Assembly (NCBI GenBank): GCA_025677825.1
Contig: JAIXMO010000034.1
Coordinates: forward strand, 62,001-126,000
Origin: Helicostylum pulchrum
Lineage: Eukaryota > Mucoromycota > Mucoromycetes > Mucorales > Mucoraceae
Length of the DNA stretch: 64,000 nt
Reading direction: 5' to 3'
Made by a program: the position numbers and the translations under genes. The first letter of the stretch is position 1. Each line of letters opens with the position of its first letter. A model generated the notes under the pieces. The model was not told the DNA's origin, did not search any database, and was given only the letters and a program-made list of their open reading frames with translations. Below are positions 46,850 to 58,349 of this stretch, in pieces.

Positions 46850-49297
46850 CTATACATTCTTTAAATCATCCATGCGTTCTTTCAATTGTTCATAAGATTT
46901 GGTATCATCGAAAATGTCACGGACTTTACCCATCAAACCCTTAAGGATAAGACGAGCTTGATAACGCCAATCAGCACAAACAGGAGCACCATTTTGTGTC
47001 TTTTCTCCCAAGTTTTCGTACATATCAACAGTTTCAAGAGCAACAATAGTAACATCATCAAATACAGTTACTTCAGTTTCGATACGAGGATCATGCATTA
47101 CAGATCTATAAGCTTTGACAGATGTATCGAGAGCATCAGCATAACGTTTTTGCCATAAGTAGAATTTAGCACAAATCATCCAAATATCAGGGGAGTTGGT
47201 AATACGACACAAGATAACATCTTCCAATAAACGTTGTACATGTTGAGAGAGACGAGCACCGTCACGATCATGAGGATCCTTCCAGTTTTGGATGACATTT
47301 TCTACAATCATACGTAAAACACCAACATCAACAGCTTCATCACGAGCAGTATCCCAACGAAGCTCGACGACACGTTGCATAGCATAGATGGCATCAGCAA
47401 ATTGTCCGACATCAACTGCTGTAAATAATAAGTTTTGCCACATCTTCCAACTATCAAATTTGACCTTGGTAGCGTGCTTCAATGCTAAGAAGGCATCTGT
47501 TTTCTTACCCATTTGAAGATAAATACTTGCCAAGTTGTTCCAGGCCTCTGGTTGATCATCATCTAAAGCAACAACACGTTGGAAAGCACGAGCACCAATC
47601 TCCCACTTTTCAGCAAAGATGGAAGCACATCCAAGGATATACCAAGAACCTTCAAACAAAGGATTGATCTCAAGAGCCTTTTGATAACAGTCAATAGCAG
47701 CCTCATAGTTTTGACGCTTATATTCATAAGAACCTAAACTACGCATAGCACGAGCATAAGTATGGTTGGAGATCTCCCAAGATTTGCGCCAATGTTCAGG
47801 CTCAGCTTCAAGATCACCCAAGATACACCAGTATTTAGGAGAATCAGGTTTCTTTTCCATCAAGTTCTTGAGAATAGCCTTAGCCTTTTCAGGTTGTTCA
47901 ATCATTTGGTAACAAGAAATGACATCTTCCCACATCTCAAGACGTTCAAAGATTTCAGCAGCGGAACGGAATACACCAAGAGAAACAAAGCGACGAGCTA
48001 ATTCTCTTTCCATTTCCCACTTACTAGGAATCAAGAGTTCGTAAAAGTAAGCAAGACGTTCCTCAACACCGGAATCTTCTACCTTGACTTGATCGACAAG
48101 GGCTTGTAATTGAAGAGCAGAACGTTCGACAGTACGGCTCTTGTTGGATTCAAGACGAGAACGTAATAATAAACCCATAGTATGAACCATCCAGTTATTA
48201 GCATTTTCAAGCACACGAGTGACATAAGGTACCATTTGTTCAGCAGTAATACCGTGATCAGGATTGGTGTTCTTTACGTTAAGACAGAATGCCAATAAAA
48301 GACATTGATCGATAACGTTCAAGTTACCGTGACGTTTATCAGATTCAGTTTCATTCTTCTCGTTTTCAGTGAATGCAATACGTTCCAAAATAGTGTCATC
48401 ATTTAAATCCAAAGTTTCGGGTCTAGCTGGCTCCTCTGTCTTGTCGGCATCCTTCTTTTTACTTTCGGCTAAAACAACAAGTTGAGATACATCGAATGTT
48501 TGAAACTTGGTACGACGACCAAGAGAACCAGTTAAAGACCAAACGAATCCAGATGTCTTTTGAGCAGATTCCATGTTCTCTAATGCTTCTTTATCTTGAC
48601 CAAAGAAACTGTAAATTAAACCAGCTTCAAGTTCGTAACGGATTTTAAGTTGTTCAGCGGATTCTTCATCTAATTTGGCGGCTTCCAAAGTCTCGATACT
48701 TTCTTTTGCTAAACTAAATAACTCGCTTTGAAGTGAGCCGGTAAATTCATCTAATAATTGTTGTTGAATAAATGTTGAACGCATAGACCAAAATGAACCG
48801 GTCAAGGTGTTCTTACGAACAGAGTATAATAATGTACGAGCAATAGATAATAAAGCAAGTTGTTGCGTAAGGTGGTATACTTCTTCACTGTCAACTGAGA
48901 GCGATTTAAGACAGGCTTCGTGAAGTTTAGTCTCAACTGTTTCGTCGTTTTGTCCCAAGAATAACTCGGAAATTGAAAAGGCAAAAGTAGGACCTGTCCA
49001 GTTAACTTGAATGAATGAATTAAGACAAGCAATACCAGTAGCAAGAACATGGAATCGAGTCAAGTCTTGAGTCAAGTCGAGTTGTAAAATTCTACTGTCA
49101 ATCCAAGCTTGAATGTCACCTGAAGTCTTTAAAGATTCTACAGACTCTTCTGAAAGGTTTTGAAAGACTAAACTGTCCTTCATAACTTGAGCATATTTTC
49201 CTTGTAAAATATTTGATACAATAGCTTCAAACTCGGTGTTTTCCAAGGTTGTCTTTTGGTTAAGAACAATAGCTACTTCTGCTTGATTGAAAGACAT
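46850..49297 (-). CDS. EMW1: TPR protein TTC27/Emw1
   Basis: Intronless 815-aa tetratricopeptide-repeat protein; yeast Emw1 is essential for cell-wall integrity and human TTC27 is its homologue. Start at MSFNQAEVAIVLNQKT (49297); an in-frame ATG 27 codons upstream gives an implausible Lys-rich leader. N-terminal all-helical region (FHVLATGIACLNSFIQVNWT, typical of TTC27), middle ERLAYFYELLIPSKWEMERE LA, then TPRs at about 480-700: AAEIFERLEMWEDVISCYQM, PEHWRKSWEISNHTYARAMR, YEAAIDCYQKALEINPLFEG, WEIGARAFQRVVALDDDQPE, WNNLASIYLQMGKKTDAFLA and LKHATKVKFDSWKMWQNL. It is the only long intronless gene in the window. Convergent with the repeat-protein gene, 186 bp between stops. Confidence 0.95.
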   Translation of the reverse strand: MSFNQAEVAIVLNQKTTLENTEFEAIVSNILQGKYAQVMKDSLVFQNLSEESVESLKTSGDIQAWIDSRILQLDLTQDLTRFHVLATGIACLNSFIQVNWTGPTFAFSISELFLGQNDETVETKLHEACLKSLSVDSEEVYHLTQQLALLSIARTLLYSVRKNTLTGSFWSMRSTFIQQQLLDEFTGSLQSELFSLAKESIETLEAAKLDEESAEQLKIRYELEAGLIYSFFGQDKEALENMESAQKTSGFVWSLTGSLGRRTKFQTFDVSQLVVLAESKKKDADKTEEPARPETLDLNDDTILERIAFTENEKNETESDKRHGNLNVIDQCLLLAFCLNVKNTNPDHGITAEQMVPYVTRVLENANNWMVHTMGLLLRSRLESNKSRTVERSALQLQALVDQVKVEDSGVEERLAYFYELLIPSKWEMERELARRFVSLGVFRSAAEIFERLEMWEDVISCYQMIEQPEKAKAILKNLMEKKPDSPKYWCILGDLEAEPEHWRKSWEISNHTYARAMRSLGSYEYKRQNYEAAIDCYQKALEINPLFEGSWYILGCASIFAEKWEIGARAFQRVVALDDDQPEAWNNLASIYLQMGKKTDAFLALKHATKVKFDSWKMWQNLLFTAVDVGQFADAIYAMQRVVELRWDTARDEAVDVGVLRMIVENVIQNWKDPHDRDGARLSQHVQRLLEDVILCRITNSPDIWMICAKFYLWQKRYADALDTSVKAYRSVMHDPRIETEVTVFDDVTIVALETVDMYENLGEKTQNGAPVCADWRYQARLILKGLMGKVRDIFDDTKSYEQLKERMDDLKNV

Positions 49298-50297
49298 TTT
49301 GTAATATGTGTATATATATAAAAAAGTAGTTGAAAAAAAAGCACTTTTTTTCTTTTTTTTCTTTTTTTTTGTATGCAAAAAAAATTAAAAATAAGCCACA
49401 TAAAATTTGTAAGGCATTGGAATTCAAAGGAACTGAATGGAAAGACCTGAGTTCTATGACTAATTACAAGACGATCCTGGGTGACAGGACCTATTAAATA
49501 ATTTTTCCACAGCAAGTTATTGGCTTTATTTTTTAAGGCTCAGGGACAGTGAATTAATAATACAAAAACTATAGTACTTTTTCCAGGTATTCTTTTTAAT
49601 GTTAAAAATTGCATTGTTTTAACCTTTTTTTTTTTTTTTTTTTTTTTTTTGCTTTACATGTAATTGTTACACCAGGTCCCAATTCCAGATTACAATACAG
49701 CACTATCCTGCGATTGACACACATTTTAAATGAATTTATAATAAAATATAGTGTAATGCAGAAAACATTCAAAGAAATTCAGTTTAATTTGATAATAGTG
49801 CTGCAAACAGATTCTATGGTATAGTTGTAAAAAAGCTGGTTTTACTTGACATAAATTCTTATTTTCTTTAAATGTTCACCGTCGTGGTAAATACAACATG
49901 TCCTTTCATATATACATTTGCATTGTTGGAGACTTTAATGTCTTGGGCTGTCGATTTGTTAAAGCATGGTCTACAGCAGCGGCTAAATATATTTAAAGGT
50001 GAGAAATCCACCTTTAAACCGAACACTTGCTACTGCAACTATTTATAAAAACAATTATTTAACGTAAAAGTTCTCAGGTGCCTCATTTTACTTATTTGGT
50101 ATCTTACATCGGTTCCACTACCAACTGAAGGATTCGGTAACAATTCTGGGAAGTTGACCGCAACTGTGGTAATACGATGAAACATGTAAACAGCTATACG
50201 CGTTAATAGTCTAGCTCATAATTGGTGTGATTAATGTTAAGGACTTAATAGATCAGACTATCAGTGGAAAAATATTTTATAAATGGCTAGCGGTGGA
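49298..50297. other. Intergenic region upstream of TTC27 and left of the Plavaka-like element
   Basis: Contains a T-run of about 24 nt at 49627-49650 and a 62-bp TIR relic at 49974-50035, but no supportable gene. Confidence 0.45.
49974..50035. mobile_element. Minimal 62-bp relic of the CAGTAG TIR family
   Basis: CAGCAGCGGCTAAATATATT and, at the other end, CACTTGCTACTG resemble the two TIRs of copies A-C placed almost back to back; AAAGGTG and CACCTTT face each other. TA flanks the left end and CA the right. Looks like an extreme internal-deletion derivative. Confidence 0.5.
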
Positions 50298-50487
50298 CAC
50301 ACGTATGAACGTTATCATACCTCCTTAGATGTTCGTAATCCCTCAAAAACGAATTGTTGAACATGTACCTCCAAAGTTCGAACTGAATTCGCTTTTGTCT
50401 CCGACTGAAATTCGTTTTTTGCATGGCCCAAAGTTCGTTCTTGTTATCAACAAAGTTCGTTTTTTTTCTTTTCCTAATATTTTTCAA

Positions 50488-50628
50488 ATGAGCGACAACT
50501 TTTTTTATGAAGATGGACAAGGGAACATTGCTAATGAACAAGGAAATGAGGCAATGGATCATGAGGAAGAGTTTGATCCTTTCAACATTTACTCTTTAAT
50601 GATTGCGTCTCGATACCGAGTTTACTAA
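50488..50628 (+). pseudogene. Acidic N-terminal ORF of the transposon, possibly first transposase exon
   Basis: The ATG at 50488 starts MSDNFFYEDGQGNIANEQGN followed by acidic EAMDHEEEFDPFN and a stop. It sits just inside the left TIR on the same strand as the TNP2 remnant. It may be the original 5' end of the transposase gene, now separated from the catalytic part. Could also be chance. Confidence 0.35.
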
Positions 50629-51255
50629 GGTCGTTTTCCCACTGAATCTACCGCAGTATAACATATTTTGGGATATTGATACTTTGAAATATGGTGTATT
50701 AAAAAAAAGTACTGAAAAAAAAAGGATAATGATATAATTAAAATAGGATATATTGTTTGTAAATGTTTTACTGATAATCACTCAGTTTACACAAAGTAGG
50801 CTTAAGTTGAACAGTATATTCACTGGTAATAAGTGGCGACTCGACTTCTAAAAAAATGGAAGCTTCAATCATATTCTATTTTAGCGAAAGGCACAAAATT
50901 AGTTTACACTGCTAGCTACCAAGGCATAGAAAAATAACACTTACACGGAAGTAAAACGCTTTTTCGAGAAAATCCTCCATGTTGCAATAAATCTCGCCAA
51001 ATCTGATCAGATAATATTATTTGACGATGTTATCCGTGAAAGCAAATTTTATTTTAATAAACAAAACACAAAAATTGTCTTCCATATACGTTGACTTGCG
51101 AGATAAATTGTCATAAAATAAAAGGACAACTATAAATCTCGTGCTAATTCTGTATTTTTTTTGAAGAACAAAAAAACTCGTCAGCCAAACCAGATTCGGA
51201 TTTTTCCACGAACTATCTCTTAAAAATTAATTTTTTCTGGTTACAGTTTACGAGA

Positions 51256-52241
51256 TCAAAAATGCCTTGGTGTCTCCTTTTCTGATTTAGCTTGCATGAT
51301 TCTTCTGTGGAGCTGGCGCTTTGTTGATTCACCTATGCGACAAATATCATTTTCAACTTCAACCACACTTGAACCAGGAGGCTTGAACTCACAAGTACCA
51401 AGTTCTATTCCGTAACGGTCTACTATGATAAAATCATGTTCGCAGAATACGATAGGTAGTTGGCAACGGGAGTAGACATTACTAGTTATTTCTCTTTCAA
51501 AAAATATGTTTACTAAAATGTGGTCATTACTTAAGGGGAATTTGACTCGAAGCTTACTGACACAAAAAGAATGACGAATCATTAAATACACGGAAAAGGG
51601 GATAGATACATTTGGCAATAAAATCGTGCTCCTTGTTTATTTCATTGTTAAAAAGCTGAAGTAAAGCATTTAGACCAAGGTTTTGAGAAAAATTGACAGT
51701 AAACGTAAAGAATTCTCTCTGGTAATATTATCATCGAAATAAAAAATACTTGAAAGTTTTCTAAAATATATATGTCAGTGACAACTTTATTACATTGGCA
51801 AACGTAACTTACAATCGCTCTTCAACTGATAAAAACTTATCCACCTCCACAATGAGTTCTTCGTTATCAACTATCAAATATCCTACTTCAAAAAGAGGGA
51901 GAATATAATTATCACTAGACATATCTTCTTCTTTTAAAGCCTTTGGACTATCAATAATAAACGATGATTCATTACTACTTGAGATGTTTACATCATTGTC
52001 TAATAAAATATCAATTGTTTAGCTTGCTATAGCATAAATAAACAAACATACCAGCTACACGGTTGGAAGAAATATCAGCACAAGGAGCCCCACTTCGAGA
52101 CCTCGAAGCTATCATTTTAGAGTTCTCAGCCAACAAATCGCGAGTTGTTATTTCATTTTCATTTGCTAGCCGCAGTTCTGCTTTCTCTCGGCGCATGGCT
52201 CGTTCTTTCTCTTCATAAATAATCTCACCAAGGCTTCTCAA
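51256..52241 (-). CDS. Transposon-internal gene of unknown function with D...ExK nuclease-like motif (5' end open)
   Basis: Minus-strand gene inside the Plavaka-like element. Exons 52241-52052, 51999-51813, 51716-51592 and 51512-51256 join in frame. The N-terminal part is a charged helix (GEIIYEEKERAMRREKAELR, LLAENSKMIASRSRSG), followed by an acidic middle (PKALKEEDMSSDNYILP). The C-terminal part LPIVFCEHDFIIVDRYGIEL then GTCEFKPPG contains D..(8)..ExK, the spacing seen in PD-(D/E)XK nuclease folds, followed by ENDICRIGESTKRQLHRRI. I recall similar uncharacterised proteins from Mucoromycota. The third donor (GTGTAT) is weak; a 1-nt frameshift is the alternative. A possible first exon is 53117-52905 (MSSFEALHRSLCEQFHSIYS). 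Confidence 0.5.
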
Positions 52242-53127
52242 ACTTCGTCAACATTGTCAATCCCGCAATATTTAGTTTTTTTTTTTTTTTTTTTTTTACA
52301 AACAATGTTGTGTCGAAATGGTTAAAGAACATGGTGTTGCATCCCACAGTCCTTGTATACCAACAGTTGTGCTTTTTGATGAAATAGAAAAAAAAAGGAA
52401 CGTAGTAATCGACGTTCCTCAAATCGTTTCTGTTGTCGGACTTTTACAAAACGTAACCCATACGTGAAATACAACTCATGAAGACTATTCTTTTTCCCAG
52501 TCCTTGTTTGTAATATCACCGTCTACAGCATTTGAACATGACATGAGTCGAACTGCTGGCAAACTATCGAATCTTGGTTATTAAGTGTAAAAAAGCAGGC
52601 GAAAAAGAGAAAAGATAAAATAAATCTACTTACTTTCGTGACACTAGAAAGCAAGTGATATCCTTGTACATGAATAATTTTGATCTTTAACAATGAATAA
52701 ATTAAAAAGGAGCGTGTGAAGCTGACATATTTTATATTTTCGCACAATAAATGTGGTGGTAAAATAAAAAAAAACTTCGTGACACTTACAAGATAGTGGT
52801 TTTTTGACAAAATATACTGTTGTCTGCGTCGTAAATAAGTAAAACAAAAAATAAAATTGTCGTATTTCGTATTCTGGCTACCCTCGCCATAAAATTGTCT
52901 ATAATTACATATTTTTTTTATTCTCAAAGAAAAAGTTCGTATTGCCATAATTAAAAAGCCTTGGTATCTGTAACTCTGCGCGTACTGTTGCTGTTTCTAG
53001 AAAACCTTCGACAGCCTTAGCATACTTGACAGCCTGAAGCAGTGGTTTATACTTATTAGAATATATTGAATGGAATTGTTCGCATAGACTTCTGTGAAGA
53101 GCTTCGAATGACGACACCAGAAAAAAA

Positions 53128-54223
53128 TTGCACTATGCATATAACCGCGAATCCCTTCCTGGCTACATTACCGATTACTTTGATGGCGAAAGTTGCAAGG
53201 CATTCAAGGCCAAAAACAACTTCACTTCACCAGATGATGTTGTAATTGCCTTGTATGTCGATGGGTTTGTAACCCAAAAGAAGTCGAAACAAGAGTTGGT
53301 ATTCGTTCATGTCTTGGTGCTTAACTACGGTCCTTCAATCAGGTAAAAACTACTATCAGTTATTATGTTCAAATGGTTCATCACGAAAATAAATACTCAC
53401 GCGTTTAATATTAGGTATACCGACCAATACATGTTTCAAATTGCTGTTATTGCCGGTAAAGTCAAGGATCTCGATTCATACTTGTTGCCAATCGTAGATG
53501 AGGTTAAAAGTCTTGGTGAACGGGGTTTGATTGTGAAGAAACATAACGGTGAGATAATAAAATCGAAAGTCCACATGATAGCTTCAGGAGATATCCCACA
53601 GGTAATAAATAAAAAAAAGGTCACAATTCTAATTTTTTATAAGTATATCCATCATAAAGGGCATCGGGCTCATTTTGGGTGTCGCATATGTTCAGTGAAA
53701 GATGAAAGCTCTTCTGGTAATGCCGGTGTAATGTATTATAAAGATAGCAACGCTTCTTTGAGATGGTAATCCGAGTATGATATAGCGCGAGTAAAATGGG
53801 TTGGTTTATACCAGTAGTTGTTAGCCTTGTGGGGATATTTCTGGTCACAAATATATATAGCAAAGCAATAGGAATATTACAGTGGTGCTTCTATACTACC
53901 CAGCATTCTTCCGCTCTATGCTTGTCAAGCTGTTTGGTAATTAACACAAGGCGTGTGTTGAAAATACAGACAATAATTTGTCTATGTTGGGATAATCGAG
54001 CCATGGGACTTTTGATGGTATTAGAAAGGCTGATTTTGGTGAGCAGAAAACGGTTTCAATCGCTTTTTTTTTTATTAATGTCAGGTTTATTTTTCAAGAA
54101 ACAGAAGATTTAAAAACTAGAATTAGTGAAGCTAGTGAAAGCATTAGCAGAAAGTCCCTTAATAACATTGCTCAATACTCCGTCAATAGCTTCCAAAAAT
54201 GCGTAAATAAAGAGCCCCTCTAA
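53128..54223 (+). pseudogene. TNP2-type (Plavaka/CACTA) transposase remnant
   Basis: Exons 53128-53342, 53415-53601 and 53644-53768 join in frame: DYFDGESCKAFKAK, SPDDVVIALYVDGFVTQ, LVLNYGPSIR/YTDQYMFQIAVIAG, LDSYLLPIVDEVKSL, VHMIASGDIPQ and GHRAHFGCRICSVKDES. These match the order of TNP2 domain motifs, including the catalytic Asp of the DGF block, the LNxPPxIR-like loop and the final GH...GCRxC zinc motif. The piece 54111-54223 (DLKTRISEASESISRKSLNN) resembles the far C-terminus. The parts before 53128 and between 53768 and 54111 are missing or scrambled. Not functional as it stands. Confidence 0.7.
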
Positions 54224-54535
54224 AATAAAAAAACTCTTTCCGTCTAAAAAAAACGAATATTGAGTGATGCAAAAACGAACATTGGCTGATACAAAAGTGA
54301 ATTTACGAACTTTGGCCAATCAAAAAGCGAACTTTGGGTTGTGCAAAAAACGAATTTCAGTTCCTTGGAAAACGAACTTTGCGTGTGGAGCCATTGTACT
54401 ACGGGAACCAAAACAGTATACTCCGAACTATTCCCTTTTTTAAAAATAAATACTTGTTTTAGCCTTTTTTAATTCACCTCCCTTTTTTCTGCTTTTATTT
54501 TTATTTTTTGAAAAAAAAGAGGCGATAGACAAAAA

Positions 54536-56168
54536 ATGGTCAGAGTTAAAGAAGAGGATCAAAGACGTATTGTTGGTATTGCGTTTAAAGCACTTCTCCT
54601 TGATTTATTTGCCTTTACTATTATTCTTCCACTTTTCCCTCGACTTTTAAATTATTATCAAAGTGAAGAACTTGCAGATCAGGTAAAGCAAAACAAACAA
54701 AGAAAGAGGTAACAAAAAGGTATACTAATCGTGTTTTTTTAATCCAGACATCTATCCTTGGTTATGCTCTTCAGGGGTTAGAACAATTTAAATACTTGAT
54801 TCTTACGAATAAGAGAGCATCGGTTAAAACGGGCTATGTTGATAAGTGGGATACCGTATTATTAGGTGGATTGATCGGATCCTTATTTTCTTTGCTTCAG
54901 TTTATTGTGTCTCCCATGATTGGCCGTGCTAGTGATAGGTTGGGACGTCGCAAAGTTTTGTTGTATACTATGGTAAAAAGGGTTTTTTTTATTTAAAAGG
55001 GAGTCTCAAGTTATATTAATTTATATGTGGGTAGATTGGCAATATCTTATCTACTGTGGTTTGGTTATTTTCTTGTTCGTTCAATTTATTCTTGGTTTCT
55101 CGTGTTATTGCTGGGTTAAGTGAGGGTAACGTACAATTAAGTATCGCCATTATTTCTGATGTAACTACTCCTGAAAAAAGATCAAGAAGTTTGGTAAAGT
55201 TTATACATAGATTTATATCGATTTCTCTTCCCCAAAAGCTGACTTTTTTTTTTAAAAAAAAATAGGCACTAGTCGGTATCGCATTCGCAATTGCATTTAC
55301 TGTTGGACCAGCGATTGGAGCTTGGTTTGCGTCTATTGATTTATCACTACTCTGCCCATCTCTTGTTCAATTTGGAATTTACCCATATTCAATGGCAGCA
55401 TTCGTTGGCTTAGTATTATTGGCTGTTGAAACTGCATATCTTTATTTTGCTTTACCCGAAACCATTCATTTCCGGAAGGAGATCGAAGCGGCATCAACAA
55501 GTACAGACGAGCTCAAAGAAAAGATTACCGTACAAGTAATTCACAGAAGATTATTGGATTTATATTATGTCAAACAAATTATGTTTGCATTTTCTTTCTT
55601 GTTTTCTGGAATGGAATTCACACTCGTGTTTTTAACGTATGATATTTTGGATTATAGTCATATGCAACAAGGTAAACTTTTAGGATTTATGGGTATTGTT
55701 TCTGCAATTATCCAAGGTGGTTATGTTCGACGTAAGGTTCAAACCATGGGAGAAAAGATGATCATTATTCAAGGTATGGTATCTTGCGCTGCTGGACTCT
55801 ACTGTTTATCCACTACGGCGAATTCCGAATACCCGGTTTACTGGCTTTACGCTGGTGTCGCTTTCCTTGCTTTTACATCTGGCACAGTTGTAAATTGTTT
55901 GACTAGTTTGGCTAGTCTTCAATGTCTCGAAGAGTCTAATGGAGATGATGCATTATCAAAAGGACGTGCGTTAGGTGAGTTCCGTAGTTTCGGTCAACTC
56001 GGTAGAGCATTTGGTCCTATGTTTGCTAGTAGCGTTTATTGGATTTTTGGTCCCGGTGTATGTTACGGTATAGGTTCTGTAATTATGGTAGCTAGTGTTT
56101 GGGTTACGGTTCTTATTGCTCCTAATAAGCAAATTAAAAGAGTTAGAAAAGTAAAGAAGGCGGAATAA
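54536..56168 (+). CDS. MFS transporter, MFSD10/TETRAN-like
   Basis: Membrane transporter of the major facilitator superfamily, closest in pattern to MFSD10 (tetracycline-transporter-like). Exons 54536-54682, 54748-54972, 55035-55193, 55266-56168; sum 1434 nt, 477 aa. Seen: IAFKALLLDLFAFTIILPLF (helix 1, the LLDLLAFT signature of the group), SLLQFIVSPMIGRASDRLGR RKV (motif A after helix 2), FLVSRVIAGLSEGNVQLSIA, IISDVTTPEKRS, GIAFAIAFTVGPAIGAW, LYFALPETI and LGEFRSFGQLGRAFGPMFAS. About 12 helices are expected; the tail is basic (KQIKRVRKVKKAE). Substrate unknown; MFSD10 is linked to organic anion transport in mammals. It starts about 150 bp right of the transposon. Confidence 0.92.
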
Positions 56169-56357
56169 TTTATTATACAATTTAATTTAACACTAATAAT
56201 AATAAAAAGAAAAACGAATTGTAAATAGTACTCAATAAGAGAGATAAAGAGACTTTTTATTTTTTTTAAAAAATTATAGTAATATGTGGTAGTAGATTAG
56301 GTAGATTATTTACATAAATAAAAGTTATTGTGCAAAAATTAGATTTTTAAAAAGAAA

Positions 56358-57420
56358 CTATTGGAACTATATAAATTGTAGTTCGTTAGTATTTGTTTAC
56401 AAATTGAAAGATATTTAATAAACTTACATAGTTACTAGGGACAATACCGGTAGTACCATCTCTCTTACGTGCTTGCCACCAGTTACCTCGCTTATCCAAG
56501 ATATCAAGAACCTCGTTCTTGGAGAAGGAAAGCTCATTTGGGTCATCGGGGCTACCTTGGTCTATACATGTATAAAAAAAAAAAGATTAATTAATTTCTT
56601 CTACGTGTATTGGCTCTTAATTTACTTACAGTCATGCAAAGCAGTAGCTTGTTCACAATCATCAGTACCGTTTCCATCACCTACATCACGCTCCTCATCA
56701 TTACGAGGAGGTAAAGGTGAGTTGTAGTCCTTCTTGCCACCACCACCACCACCACTATTGTTGTTAGAACGCATAGAATTAGAGAATTTATGAGTTAAAT
56801 TTGCACCTGTTACACCGACAGCACTATTTTTGAAATTAGTACTACCGTTTCTACTGAACCAAGATCCTGAGGGAGAAGTTAAACAAATAGCCCAGATAAA
56901 CTAAACGTAAAAAAGTGTGAGACAATTTGTTTTTGTTTCGGATATTTTTTAAACTTACTTGTACGATAAGTAACATGACGGAACCGGCAGCAGCAGCTCT
57001 GGCACCTGGGTCGCCATTATTATCCAAGGTGAATTGACAGAGATATGTCAAATAAACAAGACTGACGGCCATGACAACATAGACCTAATAATAGTTTTTT
57101 TTTTAGTTTGAATTCTTTTTATAAACGTAAATATATCAATTACCATTTTGCTGAAGCGATAGAACTTGTTGACACCAAGTAAAACAATTGTACCAACAAC
57201 AAACACGAGCTCGAAAATAATAATCCACCATGCAACACCATGGAAGCCGGCAACACAAGCGCCGATAAAGAGAATTAACCAAGCAGCCTTTTTTTTATAA
57301 TTATAAAGTTAGTATCTTTGGGGTAGTATTATTGTTCATATGTTTGTATATATTTACCGCGGTGAGCGCAGAAGTGGCAAGAATTGTTGGGCTAGATAAG
57401 TTATATTCAGAATCGTCCAT
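56358..57420 (-). CDS. SHO1: Osmosensor Sho1 (four-helix membrane protein with SH3 domain)
   Basis: Plasma-membrane adaptor of the HOG osmotic-stress MAPK pathway. Exons 57420-57358, 57287-57144, 57084-56959, 56900-56630, 56561-56428, 56366-56358; sum 747 nt, 248 aa. Four membrane helices ([69 protein letters not shown], then [19 protein letters not shown]) are followed by a cytoplasmic linker with a G6 run and [10 protein letters not shown]. The C-terminal SH3 domain (about 190-247) reads [19 protein letters not shown], then [19 protein letters not shown] and GIVPSNY. The final 9-nt exon (F-Q-stop) is supported by an ATACTAAC branch site; reading through instead would add about 10 residues. 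Length is shorter than yeast Sho1 (367 aa). Confidence 0.93.
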
Positions 57421-58349
57421 CTTTTTAATAAAGTTTAAGGGATAATTTTACAAACAAACAAAAAGAAAAATAATATATGGGATTTTTGCTTTTAAGTAAT
57501 TGAGTATAACTGGGGGGTTCAGTGGGAGAAACAAAAAATATATAACATCATTGTGATCTTAACAAGACTAAAGGGGGCTTGCTAATAAAAAACTTGTTTC
57601 TTGTAATTGTTTCATTTGAATACACGTATCTAACAATTCATTTTCTGATTAATTTAATATAGTTTTTTTTTTTAAATCTCAATCTAAATAGACTTGAATA
57701 AAACAAGTTTCCCTTCAAAAAAGAAAATGAAACAAGCCTTTATGTCTTCATTTTTTTTTTGTATTGATAGTTTGATCTTGAAAATAAATAAATACGCTAT
57801 TCCACTTGTAAATATCTACGAAACAAACGATAGGCGCTAGTTCCATTAATCCTGCGACAAAAAAAAAAAAAAGAGCTCAAATTATACTACGTAATAGGTT
57901 CCAAAACAAAAACCAGTCAGTATTATATTTTATGCTCGTAAAGAAACTTTGAAACAATCAAGCTGTATCAAAAGCCTCGGAAGAACCCTTTGATAAGCTT
58001 ATGAACGTGTATCTTATATAAGTGTAGCTTGCACTTATATCTTTTGCGATCACTAAAAAACATATACTTTTTATATACGCATATTTTTGCAGGATTTTAC
58101 TAATTATAGAAGCAGATCTTAAAAAAACGTACTACCAATCAAATGGTGGTGTGTTTACTTTTTTTTGACAGAATTATACCCGAAACCTTTTAAGCTGTCC
58201 AAGACCTAAATACTTCGACAAGGTGTTAGTTGACTTGACAGTATCAATCGATGGTAATGTTACAGCACAAGAGAACGAAGGGGAACATGTAATTAAGAGA
58301 AAGAGAGAAAAAAAAAGAACTTTATTTTATTTCATATATATTTTTTTGT
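57421..58349. other. Intergenic, no gene seen
   Basis: 0.93 kb between the Sho1 start and the CHD-type gene's 3' end (both minus strand). AT-rich with short T-runs; open frames are shadows. It should hold the Sho1 promoter and the CHD gene terminator region. Confidence 0.45.

Larger units (their letters stand above)
50298..54387. mobile_element. Decayed CMC (CACTA/Plavaka-like) DNA transposon, about 4.1 kb
   Basis: Ends read CACACG on both strands (50298 and 54387). Inside each end lie subterminal inverted repeats: 50404-50437 (ACTGAAATTCGTTTTTTGCA...AAAGTTCG) matches the reverse complement of 54328-54361, and further AAAGTTCG/CGAACTTT motifs are scattered in both ends. A TNP2-type transposase remnant lies on the plus strand near the right end and an acidic ORF near the left end. 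A separate gene runs on the minus strand in the middle. A target-site duplication was not convincing, so exact ends are uncertain. Confidence 0.65.

Noticed and set aside
49273..49378. Upstream ATG for TTC27 giving a 27-residue longer protein
   Set aside because: The extra residues are a Lys homopolymer encoded by an A-rich leader; the next ATG (49297) starts the conserved-looking sequence.
50329..50487. Extension of the acidic ORF upstream into the transposon end
   Set aside because: The upstream part translates the subterminal inverted repeats; the ATG at 50488 is the only sensible start.
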